NCBI RefSeq assembly: GCF_001189235.2
Contig: NZ_LFIP02000011.1
Coordinates: 62,001 to 126,000, forward strand
Length of the DNA: 64,000 bases
Origin: Bradyrhizobium embrapense
Lineage (GTDB): Bacteria > Pseudomonadota > Alphaproteobacteria > Rhizobiales > Xanthobacteraceae
Reading direction: 5' to 3'
A program made the translations under genes and the position numbers. The notes below the pieces were generated by a model. It saw only the letters and a program-made list of their open reading frames with translations, searched no databases and was not told where the DNA came from. Below, piece after piece: positions 49,986 through 59,392 of this stretch. Within the stretch, counting starts at the first letter, position 1; each line of letters opens with the position of its first letter.

Positions 49986-51362
49986 ATGGATTGGATCCCT
50001 ACAGTTTCGGAATGGCACGGCCCGATGTTCCTGCGCATCGTTGACGCGCTGGCGGCCGATATCGCGAGCGGACGTCTGGTGCGCGGCCAGCGGCTGCCGA
50101 CCCACCGCGCGCTGGCGACGGCGCTCGGCATCGACCTCACCACGGTGACGCGCGCCTATGGCGAGGCTCGGCGGCGCGGGCTGCTCGATGCCCGGGTAGG
50201 TCAGGGCACCTTCGTTTCGGAGACCACCGCGCGCGCGGCGTCCGAGCTGGCAGCGCCCGTCAACATCGACCTTTCAATGAACCTGCCGCCGCAACCCGTC
50301 GAGGCCAATCTCGACCTGCGCATCGCACAGGGACTTGGCAACATCCGTTCCGAGGCCGGGTTTTCGGCCTATCTCGGCTATACGCGTCCGGGCGGCACCG
50401 CCGAGGAACGCGAGGCCGGCGCCGCGTGGCTGCAGCCGCGCGTGCCGAACGCATCGGCCGACCACATCGTGATCTATCCGGGTTCGCAGGCGATCATCTT
50501 CAACGCCCTGCTGGCGCTGACCTCGCCCGGCGACGTCGTGCTGACGGAGGCGTTGACGTTTCCCGGCATCAAGGCTGCCGCGGCGCGGCTCGATATCCGC
50601 CTCGTCGGCATTGCGATGGACGCCGAGGGCGCGCGGCCCGACGCGCTGGATGAGGCCTGCCGCAAGCACAAGCCGAAGGCGGTCTATCTGGTGCCGACGC
50701 AGCAGAACCCGACCACCGCGACGATGGGCGCGGCACGACGCAAGGCAATTGCGGACATCATCAGGAAGCGCGGCTGCGTCCTGATCGAGGACGACGTCTA
50801 CGGCCCGCTCGAACCACAAATGGCGCCGATCGCCAGCTTGATTCCGGAACGCACCTACCTTGCCGCGAGCATCGCCAAGTGCATCGCGCCCGCATTGCGC
50901 GTCGCCTATCTGCTGGCACCGGACGCGAGCGCCGAGCAGCGGATGCGCGCCGGCATGCAGGCCACCATGCAAATGCCGCCATCGCTGATGGTCGCGCTGG
51001 TCACGCAATGGCTGCGCTCCGGCGTCGCCACTGAGATCATCCGCGCCATCCGCAACGAGGCGGCCGCGCGCCAGCAGCTCGCGGCCCGTTTCCTCAAGGG
51101 CGTCGCCTATGCGGCGCGGCCGGCGAGCCACCATCTCTGGATGCCGCTGCCGAAACATTTCGATGGCACCGACCTGCTGTCGCATCTGATGCGCAACGGC
51201 CTTGCCGTGGTCGGCGAAGATGCGTTCGCGACAGGCGACGCAGCGCCGCGCGGCCTGCGCGTCTCGCTGGGCGCCGCACGCAACCGCGCCGAACTGAGCC
51301 AGGCGCTGCAGGTGCTGTCGAATGCCGTGCGTTCGCCGGTCGGCGCCATGCAAATTGTATGA
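49986..51362 (+). CDS. MocR family regulator (GntR HTH fused to aminotransferase-like domain)
   Basis: A 458-residue protein with an N-terminal GntR winged helix (GQRLPTHRALATALGIDLTT, then VTRAYGEARRRGLLDARVG at residues about 35-75) and a C-terminal fold-type I aminotransferase domain. VYLVPTQQNPTTATM and LIEDDVYGPL mark PLP contacts, and the PLP lysine is likely the one in YLAASIAKCIAPALRVAYL. These proteins sense PLP or amino compounds. It is divergent from the DUF983 gene, its likely target along with itself. Confidence 0.9.
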   Translation: MDWIPTVSEWHGPMFLRIVDALAADIASGRLVRGQRLPTHRALATALGIDLTTVTRAYGEARRRGLLDARVGQGTFVSETTARAASELAAPVNIDLSMNLPPQPVEANLDLRIAQGLGNIRSEAGFSAYLGYTRPGGTAEEREAGAAWLQPRVPNASADHIVIYPGSQAIIFNALLALTSPGDVVLTEALTFPGIKAAAARLDIRLVGIAMDAEGARPDALDEACRKHKPKAVYLVPTQQNPTTATMGAARRKAIADIIRKRGCVLIEDDVYGPLEPQMAPIASLIPERTYLAASIAKCIAPALRVAYLLAPDASAEQRMRAGMQATMQMPPSLMVALVTQWLRSGVATEIIRAIRNEAAARQQLAARFLKGVAYAARPASHHLWMPLPKHFDGTDLLSHLMRNGLAVVGEDAFATGDAAPRGLRVSLGAARNRAELSQALQVLSNAVRSPVGAMQIV

Positions 51363-51469
51363 ATTTCGACCATCGTCAGGGAATAAACTCGCTCGAAAAT
51401 GATTATGGTGCGGGGACGTCTGCGCTAAAACCGCGGCGTTCGATGCAGCAGGCGGGGGCGGGCTTTTCA

Positions 51470-52750
51470 ATGTCGTGCAGATATGTCGTGCGGACACTTC
51501 GCGGAGCGGCGAGTGCGATCGTGTGTCTTGCATTTGTCATGTCCGGCGTGGCGCACGCCACCGACGCCCCCGCCCAGTCGCCGGAGAAGCTCGAACGCAT
51601 CACCGCGTTCTTCGACAACGAGGTTGCGACAGGAAAGATTCCGGGCGCGGTCATCCTGATCCAGCAGCACGGCAAGCCGGTCTACCTGAAAACCTTCGGC
51701 TATCGCGACGTCACGACCAAATCGCCGATGCGGCCGGACACGATGTTCGCACTGCATTCGATGACCAAGCCGATCACCAATACCGCCGCCATGATGCTGG
51801 TCGACGAAGGCAGACTGTCGCCGCAGGATCCGCTGTCGAAATACATTCCGGCCTTCGCCGACGTGATGGTCGGCATCGAGCCGGATGGCGGCAACGATCT
51901 CGGCAAGCTCGAACTGGTGCCGCCGATCCGCCCGGTCACGATCGAGGACCTGATGCGGCACACCTCGGGCATCACCTACGAATATATCGGCGCCGACTGG
52001 ATCCAGAAGCTCTACCGCGCAGGCCATCTGTTCGACGGCAAGTTCGACAACAAGGAATTCGTGGCGCGGCTGGCCAGGCTGCCGCTGTCGCGGCAACCGG
52101 GCACGATGTGGCGCTACGGTCATTCCACCGACGTGCTCGGCCGGGTGATCGAGATCGTGACGGGCAAGTCGCTCTATCAGTTCGAGAAGGAGCGCATCTT
52201 CGATCCCCTGAAGATGAACGACACAAGATTTGTGCTCGATGCCGAGACCGAACGATCGCGGCTGGCCGAGCCGCTGCCCTCGGACACCATCCTGATCGAG
52301 GGGGAAAACGACCGGCGCGCGCACCCGGAGTGGGAATCCGGCGGCGGCGGCCTGGTGTCGACCATTCTCGATTACGCGCGCTTTGCGCAGATGCTGCTCA
52401 ATGGCGGCGAGCTCGACGGCAAGCGCTATCTCAGCCCCACGGCCTTCAAGACCATGACCACGGACCATATCGGGCCGGGCTCCGGCGTCGGCCGCGACTA
52501 TTGGTACTTCCCCGGTGACGGTTTTGGTTACGGCTACGGCATCGCCGTGCGCACCGACCCCGGCATTGCCAGGCCACCGCCGCCCGGCTCGATCGGCGAG
52601 TTGAAATGGGACAGCGGCAGCGGCACCTATTTCGGCGTCGATCCGAAGCTCGACATGATCTACATCATGCTCGAGCAGACCCAGAACGAGCGCCAGCGCA
52701 TCACGCCGGCGTTCCGCAAGCTGGTCTACGACGCGTTCGGCCCGGACTAA
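51470..52750 (+). CDS. exported serine hydrolase (beta-lactamase class C/esterase family)
   Basis: A 426-residue periplasmic enzyme. A signal peptide (TLRGAASAIVCLAFVMSGVA) precedes the domain. The nucleophile motif Ser-x-x-Lys is in LHSMTKPITNT near residue 100, and the second motif Tyr is in MWRYGHSTDV. Proteins of this type are esterases, D-aminopeptidases or penicillin-binding relatives rather than true resistance enzymes. The start at 51470 fits the signal peptide; 51359 and 51443 are alternatives. Confidence 0.88.
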   Translation: MSCRYVVRTLRGAASAIVCLAFVMSGVAHATDAPAQSPEKLERITAFFDNEVATGKIPGAVILIQQHGKPVYLKTFGYRDVTTKSPMRPDTMFALHSMTKPITNTAAMMLVDEGRLSPQDPLSKYIPAFADVMVGIEPDGGNDLGKLELVPPIRPVTIEDLMRHTSGITYEYIGADWIQKLYRAGHLFDGKFDNKEFVARLARLPLSRQPGTMWRYGHSTDVLGRVIEIVTGKSLYQFEKERIFDPLKMNDTRFVLDAETERSRLAEPLPSDTILIEGENDRRAHPEWESGGGGLVSTILDYARFAQMLLNGGELDGKRYLSPTAFKTMTTDHIGPGSGVGRDYWYFPGDGFGYGYGIAVRTDPGIARPPPPGSIGELKWDSGSGTYFGVDPKLDMIYIMLEQTQNERQRITPAFRKLVYDAFGPD

Positions 52751-53020
52751 ACCACTATCAGCGCGTCCGTCATTGCGAGCTCCGCGATCTCTGGAATACT
52801 GAATTGCCCGCATGCGCATGGTCGAGTGATGACCATGCGAGAGACGTCTGCACGATTTCGGAATAATGGAAATATAACGCTGAGTTGCCCGACGAGTCAA
52901 GCCGCCATGTCGAACGCCGGCAGCCACCGGCTACTGTGCATGGGGTTGTTTTCGATATTTTGGCGGCGTGCCCCAACAACTCGGCACCCGTGCGGTCGCG
53001 CCGCCGTCACACTTCAGCGG
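52751..53020. other. 270-bp gap with a partial dispersed repeat
   Basis: A truncated copy of the GTCATTGCGAG repeat lies near 52768. The rest of the gap between the serine hydrolase and the rhodanese gene (convergent) shows no convincing gene. A long open + frame from 52826 is the shadow of the rhodanese gene. Confidence 0.5.
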
Positions 53021-54253
53021 CTAGATCACGTAAAACCCGTGCGTGCCGTCACGGCGCAGCTGGTCGACCAGGCCATACTCCCAATCGAGATAGGCCTGCA
53101 TCGCCTGCTCCGCGACCCCGGTGCCTTCATAGGGACGCCGGTAGCGGTGCGCAGGATCGGGCCGCGGCACGACGCGCGGCGGTCCGACTTCGAGTCGGCC
53201 CTCATAGCCGCCGTCGAGCACATAGACCTCCCAGCCCATCTGCGCGAGCCAGGACGCCGTCATGTCGGCACGGATGCTCCTGTCGTCGGTCAGCACGATG
53301 CGCCCGCCGCGCACCGGGGCCGCCATGTCGATTTCCTGCACCAGCTGGCCGCCCGCATAATGCCGGAAACCAGCCAGATGCCCGGCGGCGTATTCCTCGG
53401 CGTCGCGCACATCGAAGCGATACAGCGTGCGCTGCGCATCACCTTGCAGCGCGGCGAGTTCAGCGGCGCCGATGTGACGGACGCCGGCGCGATAGGCCAC
53501 GTCGCGTGCATTGTCGGCGGCGCCCTCGAACGGCCCGACGTCGCCGCGCTTGCCGGCGCCGTGCTCGAGCTGGTGTTTGGCCAGCGTCCAGCCGATCGTG
53601 CCGTTGCGCAGCGCCCGCACCTTGTTCGGCAGTCCGGCATTGATCAGCGATTGCGTGCCGATGATCGAGCGGGTGCGGCCGGCGCAGTTGACGATGATGG
53701 TGGTGTCGGGATCGGGCGCCGCGCGCCCTGCGCGCAGCACCAGCTCGGCGCCGGGCACGCTGACCGAGCCCGGGATGTTCATGGTGGCATATTCGTCGAA
53801 CCGACGCACATCGAGGATCGCGATATTGGCCTTGTCCGAGATCAGCGCGGCGACCTCGTCGGCGCTCAGCGACGGCGTGTGCCGGCGCGACTCGACCAGT
53901 TCGCCAAAGGCCTTGGCGTAGGAATTGACGTCCTCGAATACCTCGTAGCCGGCCGCCTTCCAGCCCTGCAAGCCGCCGGCAAGGGCCGCGACGTTGCTGT
54001 AGCCAAAGGTGCGCAACTCGCCGGCCGCGGCAGCGACGAGGTCCTCGCCATTGTCATAGAGCACGATCGGCACGTCCTTGCGCGGCAGCCGCAACTCGGC
54101 TTCGAACGCGATCCGGTCCGCCGCCATGTTGGCGGCAAACAGCGGATGGCCGGTGGCGAAGTCCGCCTCGTGCCTGACGTCGAGCAGTGCAATCTCCTGG
54201 CGCAGCAGCAGCTTTGCACGGACGGTCTGGGGCGTGACGGAAGAAACTGTCAT
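53021..54253 (-). CDS. multi-domain rhodanese-related sulfurtransferase
   Basis: A 410-residue protein with three rhodanese-like domains, at residues about 5-110, 125-225 and 263-360. Only the middle one has the catalytic Cys loop (IIVNCAGRTRS). The corresponding loops in the first (LYDNGEDL) and third (LTDDRSIR) have Asp. It could move persulfide sulfur or act as a scaffold with one active centre. No signal peptide is seen. Confidence 0.88.
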   Translation of the reverse strand: MTVSSVTPQTVRAKLLLRQEIALLDVRHEADFATGHPLFAANMAADRIAFEAELRLPRKDVPIVLYDNGEDLVAAAAGELRTFGYSNVAALAGGLQGWKAAGYEVFEDVNSYAKAFGELVESRRHTPSLSADEVAALISDKANIAILDVRRFDEYATMNIPGSVSVPGAELVLRAGRAAPDPDTTIIVNCAGRTRSIIGTQSLINAGLPNKVRALRNGTIGWTLAKHQLEHGAGKRGDVGPFEGAADNARDVAYRAGVRHIGAAELAALQGDAQRTLYRFDVRDAEEYAAGHLAGFRHYAGGQLVQEIDMAAPVRGGRIVLTDDRSIRADMTASWLAQMGWEVYVLDGGYEGRLEVGPPRVVPRPDPAHRYRRPYEGTGVAEQAMQAYLDWEYGLVDQLRRDGTHGFYVI

Positions 54254-54497
54254 GAGATGCTGGCCTGGGCAGGAAATGCGCAGGCCTGCTCTAGGCCGAA
54301 ATCGCGCGCCGTCAATAGCCTTAACCCGCCCGCAACCCCGATCTTCACGAGAAGGGGTTGCGGGAACGAAAGTCTGTCATCCCGCTTTGCTCAACCGGGG
54401 CGCGCTTGCTACGTTCCAATCGGCCCCGTTGGCGCCGATCAGGCCTTCCGGACGAGAGAAGGCAGCGGGGCCGGCCTGAAGTTCTGGGAGGATGACC

Positions 54498-55760
54498 GTG
54501 AGATCAGTCGGAAATGAACCATTGTCGCGTCACGCCCTCGCTTTCGTGCTGGCCGGCGGACGCGGCAGCAGACTTCAGGAGCTCACCGACAGGCGCGCCA
54601 AGCCGGCGGTGTATTTCGGCGGCAAATCCCGCATCATCGATTTCGCGCTTTCCAACGCGGTGAACTCGGGCATCCGCCGCATCGCGGTGGCGACCCAGTA
54701 CAAGGCGCACAGCCTGATCCGGCATCTGCAGGGCGGCTGGAACTTCTTCCGCCCGGAACGAAACGAGAGCTTCGACATCCTGCCCGCGAGCCAGCGCGTC
54801 TCCGAGACGATGTGGTATGTCGGCACGGCGGACGCGGTCTATCAGAACATCGACATCATCGAGGCGCACGGCACCAAGTACATTCTCGTGCTGGCCGGCG
54901 ACCATGTCTACAAGATGGACTACGAGATCATGCTGAAGCAGCATGTCGAGAGCGGCGCCGATGTCACGGTCGGCTGCCTCGAGATGCCGCGCGCGGAATC
55001 CTCCGGCTTCGGCATCATGCATATCGACGAGACCGGCCTGATCCAGTCGTTCCTGGAGAAACCGGCCGATCCGCCGCCGATGCCCGGCAAGCCCGACAAG
55101 TCGCTCGCCAGCATGGGCATCTATGTCTTCAACTCGGAATTCCTGTTCGACGAATTGCGCCGCGATGCCGCCGACCCGAACTCGGCGCACGATTTCGGCA
55201 AGGACATCATTCCCTACATCGTCAAACACGGCCGCGCGATCGCCCATCAGTTCAACGATTCCTGCGTCCGCTCCGGCGACGATCCGCGCGCCTACTGGCG
55301 CGACGCCGGCACCGTCGATGCCTATTGGGGCGCCAACATCGACCTCACCGATGTCGTTCCGGAGCTCGATCTCTATGATCGGTCGTGGCCGATCTGGACC
55401 TATGCCGAGATCACTCCGCCCGCCAAGTTCGTTCACGATGAGGAAGGCCGCCGCGGCCAGGCCGTGACCTCGCTGGTCTCGGGCGCCTGCATCATCTCGG
55501 GCGCGTCGCTGCGCCGCTCGCTGCTGTTCACCGGCGTCCACGTCAATTCCTACGCCAATGTCGAGAACGCGGTGATCATGCCCTATGTGAATGTCGGCCG
55601 CGGCGCACGGCTCAGAAACGTCGTGATCGATCGCGGCGTGCGGATTCCGGAAGGGCTCGTGGTCGGCGAGGATCCCGAGTTCGACGGCAAGCGCTTCCGC
55701 ACCACCGAGAACGGGATCACGCTGATCACCCAGTCGATGATCGACAGGCTCGAGACATGA
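54498..55760 (+). CDS. glgC: glucose-1-phosphate adenylyltransferase
   Basis: A 420-residue ADP-glucose pyrophosphorylase, the committing step of glycogen synthesis. The nucleotide-binding motif FVLAGGRGSRLQELTDRRAK is near residue 20 and the glucose-1-phosphate site includes SGFGIMHIDETG and FLEKPADPP. A C-terminal beta-helix follows. The GTG at 54498 is chosen because GGGAGG at 54486-54491 is 6 bases away; the ATG at 54492 touches it directly. The stop overlaps glgA by 4 bases. Confidence 0.94.
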   Translation: MRSVGNEPLSRHALAFVLAGGRGSRLQELTDRRAKPAVYFGGKSRIIDFALSNAVNSGIRRIAVATQYKAHSLIRHLQGGWNFFRPERNESFDILPASQRVSETMWYVGTADAVYQNIDIIEAHGTKYILVLAGDHVYKMDYEIMLKQHVESGADVTVGCLEMPRAESSGFGIMHIDETGLIQSFLEKPADPPPMPGKPDKSLASMGIYVFNSEFLFDELRRDAADPNSAHDFGKDIIPYIVKHGRAIAHQFNDSCVRSGDDPRAYWRDAGTVDAYWGANIDLTDVVPELDLYDRSWPIWTYAEITPPAKFVHDEEGRRGQAVTSLVSGACIISGASLRRSLLFTGVHVNSYANVENAVIMPYVNVGRGARLRNVVIDRGVRIPEGLVVGEDPEFDGKRFRTTENGITLITQSMIDRLET

Positions 55761-57211
55761 CGCCCATCCGCGTCCTCGCGGTCGCCTCGGAAGTCTACCC
55801 GATCGTCAAGACCGGCGGCCTTGCCGACGTGGTCGGCGCGCTGCCGGCGGCGCTCGGGCAGCACGGCGTCACGCCGCGGACGCTGGTGCCCGGCTATCCG
55901 GCCGTGCTGAAGGCACTCGCCGCGTCGGAAACGCTGCTGCACTGGGGCGAGTTCTACGGCGGGCCGATCCGCCTGATCGGCGGCTCGCATGGCGGCATCG
56001 ATCTTCTCGCTCTCGACGCGCCGCATCTCTATGCGCGCCCCGGCAATCCCTATCTCGCTCCCGACGGACGCGACTGGCCCGACAACGGCATCCGCTTCGC
56101 GGCGCTGTCGCGGATGGCGGCCGAAATCGGCCGGGGTGCAATCGAGAGCTTCGTGCCCGACATCGTGCATGCGCATGATTGGCAAGCCGGACTCGCGCCG
56201 GCCTATCTGCATTATGGCGGCCAAAAGCGGCCGGGCACGGTGATGACCGTGCACAACCTCGCTTATCAGGGGCAATTCCCGCCGGACATGCTGGCGACGT
56301 TCGGCCTGCCCGGTGAGGCATATTCGCTGCACGGCGTTGAATATTACGGCACCATCAGTTTGCTGAAGGCCGGCCTGCAATTCGCCGACCGCATCACCAC
56401 GGTGTCGCCGACCTATGCGCAGGAGATCCAGACCGATGAGGGCGGCATGGGGCTCGGCGGCCTGCTCCGCGAGCGCGCCGACGTGCTCAGCGGCATCCTC
56501 AACGGCATCGACATCGATGTGTGGAATCCGGCCACCGATCCCGACATCGCCGCGCGCTTCAGCACCGAGCAGATGGCCGGGCGCGCAGCCAACAAGGCGG
56601 CGCTGCAGCGACGCTTCGCCCTCGATCCGGCGCCGGATGCGATGCTGCTCGGCGTCATCAGCCGACTGTCGTGGCAGAAGGGCCTCGACCTGCTGCTGGA
56701 GAACATTCCGACATTGCTCGGCGAAGGCATTCAACTCGCGCTGCTCGGCAGCGGCGATCGCGACCTGCAGGATCGCTACGCCGCGCTGGCGCGCGACAAT
56801 CCGGGGCGGATCGCGGTCGTGATCGGCTATGACGAGGCACTGGCGCATCTGATCCAGGCAGGCTCTGATGCGCTTGCGGTGCCGTCGCGGTTCGAGCCGT
56901 GCGGCCTCACCCAGCTCTGCGCGCTGCGCTACGGCGCGGTCCCGATCGTTGCCAATGTCGGCGGCCTTGCCGACACCGTGCTGGCCTTCGACGAAGCCGC
57001 GATCACAGGCAGCGCCGCAACCGGCGTCAAATTCGCGCCCGTGACCTCGGAGGCGCTCGCCCACGGCCTGCGCACGGCGAACCTGCTGTTCAACGACAAG
57101 GTGACCTGGCGCCGGCTGCAACAGGCCGGCATGGCCACCGATGTCTCCTGGCACAATCGCGCCGGCCGCTACGCTGCGCTCTACCGCGAGCTCGCCGCGG
57201 CGCGGGGATGA
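55757..57211 (+). CDS. glgA: glycogen synthase (ADP-glucose dependent)
   Basis: A 484-residue GT5 glycosyltransferase that extends alpha-1,4-glucan from ADP-glucose. The N-terminal KTGGLADVVGALPAALGQ is at residues about 17-34, followed by VHAHDWQAGLAPAY, SRLSWQKGLDLLLE and the C-terminal PSRFEPCGLTQLCALRYG loop. It overlaps glgC, so synthesis of precursor and polymer is coupled. Branching and debranching enzymes are not in the window. Confidence 0.95.
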   Translation: MTPIRVLAVASEVYPIVKTGGLADVVGALPAALGQHGVTPRTLVPGYPAVLKALAASETLLHWGEFYGGPIRLIGGSHGGIDLLALDAPHLYARPGNPYLAPDGRDWPDNGIRFAALSRMAAEIGRGAIESFVPDIVHAHDWQAGLAPAYLHYGGQKRPGTVMTVHNLAYQGQFPPDMLATFGLPGEAYSLHGVEYYGTISLLKAGLQFADRITTVSPTYAQEIQTDEGGMGLGGLLRERADVLSGILNGIDIDVWNPATDPDIAARFSTEQMAGRAANKAALQRRFALDPAPDAMLLGVISRLSWQKGLDLLLENIPTLLGEGIQLALLGSGDRDLQDRYAALARDNPGRIAVVIGYDEALAHLIQAGSDALAVPSRFEPCGLTQLCALRYGAVPIVANVGGLADTVLAFDEAAITGSAATGVKFAPVTSEALAHGLRTANLLFNDKVTWRRLQQAGMATDVSWHNRAGRYAALYRELAAARG

Positions 57212-57218
57212 AGCGCGA

Positions 57219-57566
57219 TCAATTCAACAGATCGCAGGACGCGATGCGGTTGATATCGGCCAGGCGCCGGTCGGGACTGCCCTTGAGATCGAGGCTCGCA
57301 ACGAGATCGAGCAGCCGGCCATAGGCACGGTCGGCGACCGCGACGGGCAGCGGCTCCTCGTCGAAGATTTCGACGTAATTGCCGACGAGACCGCTCAGCA
57401 GCCGGCAAACGCCGCGTTGCTCCGGGTCGTTCTTGCCCAGGGTCTCGAGTTTTTGCTGGAAGGTCCTGAAGGTTCGCAAGCCGTGCGGCTGTCGCGAAAG
57501 CCAAGCGTGAAGATCAGGAGCGTGTAGATCAGGAGCGTGCAAATCGGGATTATGTAAATCAGTCAT
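57219..57566 (-). CDS. hypothetical protein with N-terminal LHxPD repeats
   Basis: A 115-residue protein of unknown function. The N-terminus repeats DLHNP, DLHAP, DLHAP before LHAWLSRQPHGLRTF, matching a 15-bp tandem repeat in the DNA (57511-57555). The rest is a soluble helical sequence with LGKNDPEQRGVCRLLSGLVG. It lies tail to tail with glgA, 7 bases apart. The start may lie after the repeats in other strains. Confidence 0.55.
   Translation of the reverse strand: MTDLHNPDLHAPDLHAPDLHAWLSRQPHGLRTFRTFQQKLETLGKNDPEQRGVCRLLSGLVGNYVEIFDEEPLPVAVADRAYGRLLDLVASLDLKGSPDRRLADINRIASCDLLN
57511..57555. repeat. 15-bp coding tandem repeat
   Basis: Two units at 57511-57525 and 57526-57540 differ by one base, and a third at 57541-57555 is degenerate. 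Each unit encodes five residues, so copy-number change keeps the frame. Confidence 0.75.
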
Positions 57567-57716
57567 ATCGGCCTCTTCAAGCAGGAGAAGAAGCTACCGG
57601 CTTATACAGCCGATCTCGGTTCCGCGCCATGACAGTTTTTGCATGCACCCCCTGCCCGGCCGCGGAGGCCGTGTCATCGGATTGGTACGCAGCCTCGCTA
57701 GGCTATTCTGGTTTGG

Positions 57717-58862
57717 TTAGAGCCGCGCGAGTGCCGGCAGAATCCTGTAGCGCGCGATCTCGTGCGGATAGTCGCCGCGATTGGCGAGCAGCACGATGCC
57801 GAACCGGCGCGCCAGCACCAGGCCGATATAGGCCGAGGCATTGTTGAGACCGCCGGGCTTGTCGATGACGGTGACGCCGTCCAGCCGCACATGCTCCCAC
57901 GCCATCGCCTGCCCAAACTCCGCATCGACACGAAAACTCTCGCGCATGGTCATCTGCAATGCCGCGCGCAGTTGCGGATCGATTACCGCGCCGTCGAGAC
58001 AGGCGCGCAGCAAGATGCCGAGATCGCGCGCCGACGAGAACATTTGGCCGGTGCCGGGAAAATCGTAATAGCTCTGCTGATTGCCGGGTGGACCGATCGC
58101 CGTGCCGTCGTGGGCGTAGCCCTGAACCATGCGCTGCATGATCTCCGGCGGCATCGCCGCGCGATTGTCCTCGTCGCGGTCCGGAACGAAGGTCGAGGTC
58201 ATGCCGAGCGGCTTGAGGATGCGACTCTCGATCAATGTCGCGATCGGCATGCGATAGCGCTGTTCCAGCACCAGCTGCAGCAGGACATAGCCGGCATGGC
58301 TGTAGACGCGCTGCTTGCCCGGCTGCTGCCCTTTCTGGGGCGTCCAGGCATTGAGCATCGCGATGAACTGATCGCGGCTGAAGCTCTCGTTCGGCCAGGG
58401 CGGATGATCGGTCGGCAGCAGCAGCCCCGATGTATGGTTGACGAGCTCGCCGATGGTGACGCGGCCGACATAGCCGGCGTGCAACTCGGGCAGATACTTG
58501 CCGACGGGATCGTCCAGCCGCAATTCGCCGCGCTCGGTGCCGAGTGCGACCAGTGTCGCCTCGAACAGCTTGCGCAGCGAGGCGAGGTTGAACAGCGTGT
58601 CGGAGGTGACCGGCCGCTTTGCCGCTGCGTCAGCGAAGCCGTAGTTGAAGAAGGCGACCCGACCACCAGCATAGACCGCCGCGGCCAGGCCACCCGGATC
58701 GACCGCGGTTGCGGTCGGCGCCAATTCCGTCGTGACGATGTCCCTGATCTGCGCATCCATGTCGGAATCAGCCCGCGCTGCCGTCAGCACGCTGGCGGCA
58801 ACGGCAAGCAGGACAGCCGCGATCCGGGCGAAGAGCCATTGTCTGAAAGTCCAGTGTTTCAT
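57717..58862 (-). CDS. exported serine hydrolase (beta-lactamase class C family)
   Basis: A 381-residue enzyme with signal peptide (LFARIAAVLLAVAASVLTAA). The Ser-x-x-Lys nucleophile is in FNLASLRKLFEATL near residue 80 and the second motif Tyr in RVYSHAGYVLL near residue 180. ELVNHTSGLLLPTDHPP is typical of the family. It is a distant relative of the gene at 51470-52750 and not its close duplicate. The start at 58862 fits the signal peptide. The substrate is unknown. Confidence 0.86.
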   Translation of the reverse strand: MKHWTFRQWLFARIAAVLLAVAASVLTAARADSDMDAQIRDIVTTELAPTATAVDPGGLAAAVYAGGRVAFFNYGFADAAAKRPVTSDTLFNLASLRKLFEATLVALGTERGELRLDDPVGKYLPELHAGYVGRVTIGELVNHTSGLLLPTDHPPWPNESFSRDQFIAMLNAWTPQKGQQPGKQRVYSHAGYVLLQLVLEQRYRMPIATLIESRILKPLGMTSTFVPDRDEDNRAAMPPEIMQRMVQGYAHDGTAIGPPGNQQSYYDFPGTGQMFSSARDLGILLRACLDGAVIDPQLRAALQMTMRESFRVDAEFGQAMAWEHVRLDGVTVIDKPGGLNNASAYIGLVLARRFGIVLLANRGDYPHEIARYRILPALARL

Positions 58863-59392
58863 GAAGAACGAATCGGGACACCGTTTTGAAGTGACCGGCA
58901 GGAGAAGCTGTTCAGCCATCGAGAGATGGCGACACCGTGATCCTGCCGGGTGCAATTCACGCGCCCGAGTTCACGATCGTGCGTGTTTCACCGTTACCCG
59001 TTCCGTCCGGGAAGGGGCGGCCCGATCGCTGTTCCGGCGGTCACTGCCGGAAACCGCGATCGCGACCGCCCTCCCACTCCAGCCACGGCGCGGGAACTGC
59101 AATGGAACTAAGAAATGCGGTGCATTTGAAAATGCGGGGAGCGTGCCGCGACGGAGAGGCAATACCAACGCTTACCGCTCTCGCCGCCGATATATCTGGT
59201 CTCGCCACATTCCGCTCCCGATCGGGGACGGTTTCTTACTAGCAACAATTCGTCAATCAACGGTTGAGTAGGCCCATCAGGTTCGATTTACACGACACGG
59301 CTGCGTGTGACGAATTGTCCTGTTCCAGATGCCCGATACAAGCGATGCGCGGTTAGGCGTGGATTAACCATCGATCACACCACGTGTGAGAC
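58863..59392. other. 530-bp gap without convincing genes
   Basis: The stretch upstream of the serine hydrolase has mixed composition with more A/T toward 59100-59390. Open frames here are shadows or very short. I see no RNA gene, repeat or strong terminator; the serine hydrolase promoter is expected near its right start but no clear -35/-10 pair was found. Confidence 0.4.

Noticed and set aside
51467..52927. 486-residue minus-strand open frame
   Set aside because: Antisense to the serine hydrolase, which has a signal peptide and catalytic motif.
52826..54517. 563-residue + strand open frame
   Set aside because: Antisense to the triple-rhodanese gene, whose protein has clear domain motifs.
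55583..57154. 523-residue minus-strand open frame
   Set aside because: Antisense to glgA; composition is His/Arg/Gln-rich and there are no domain motifs.
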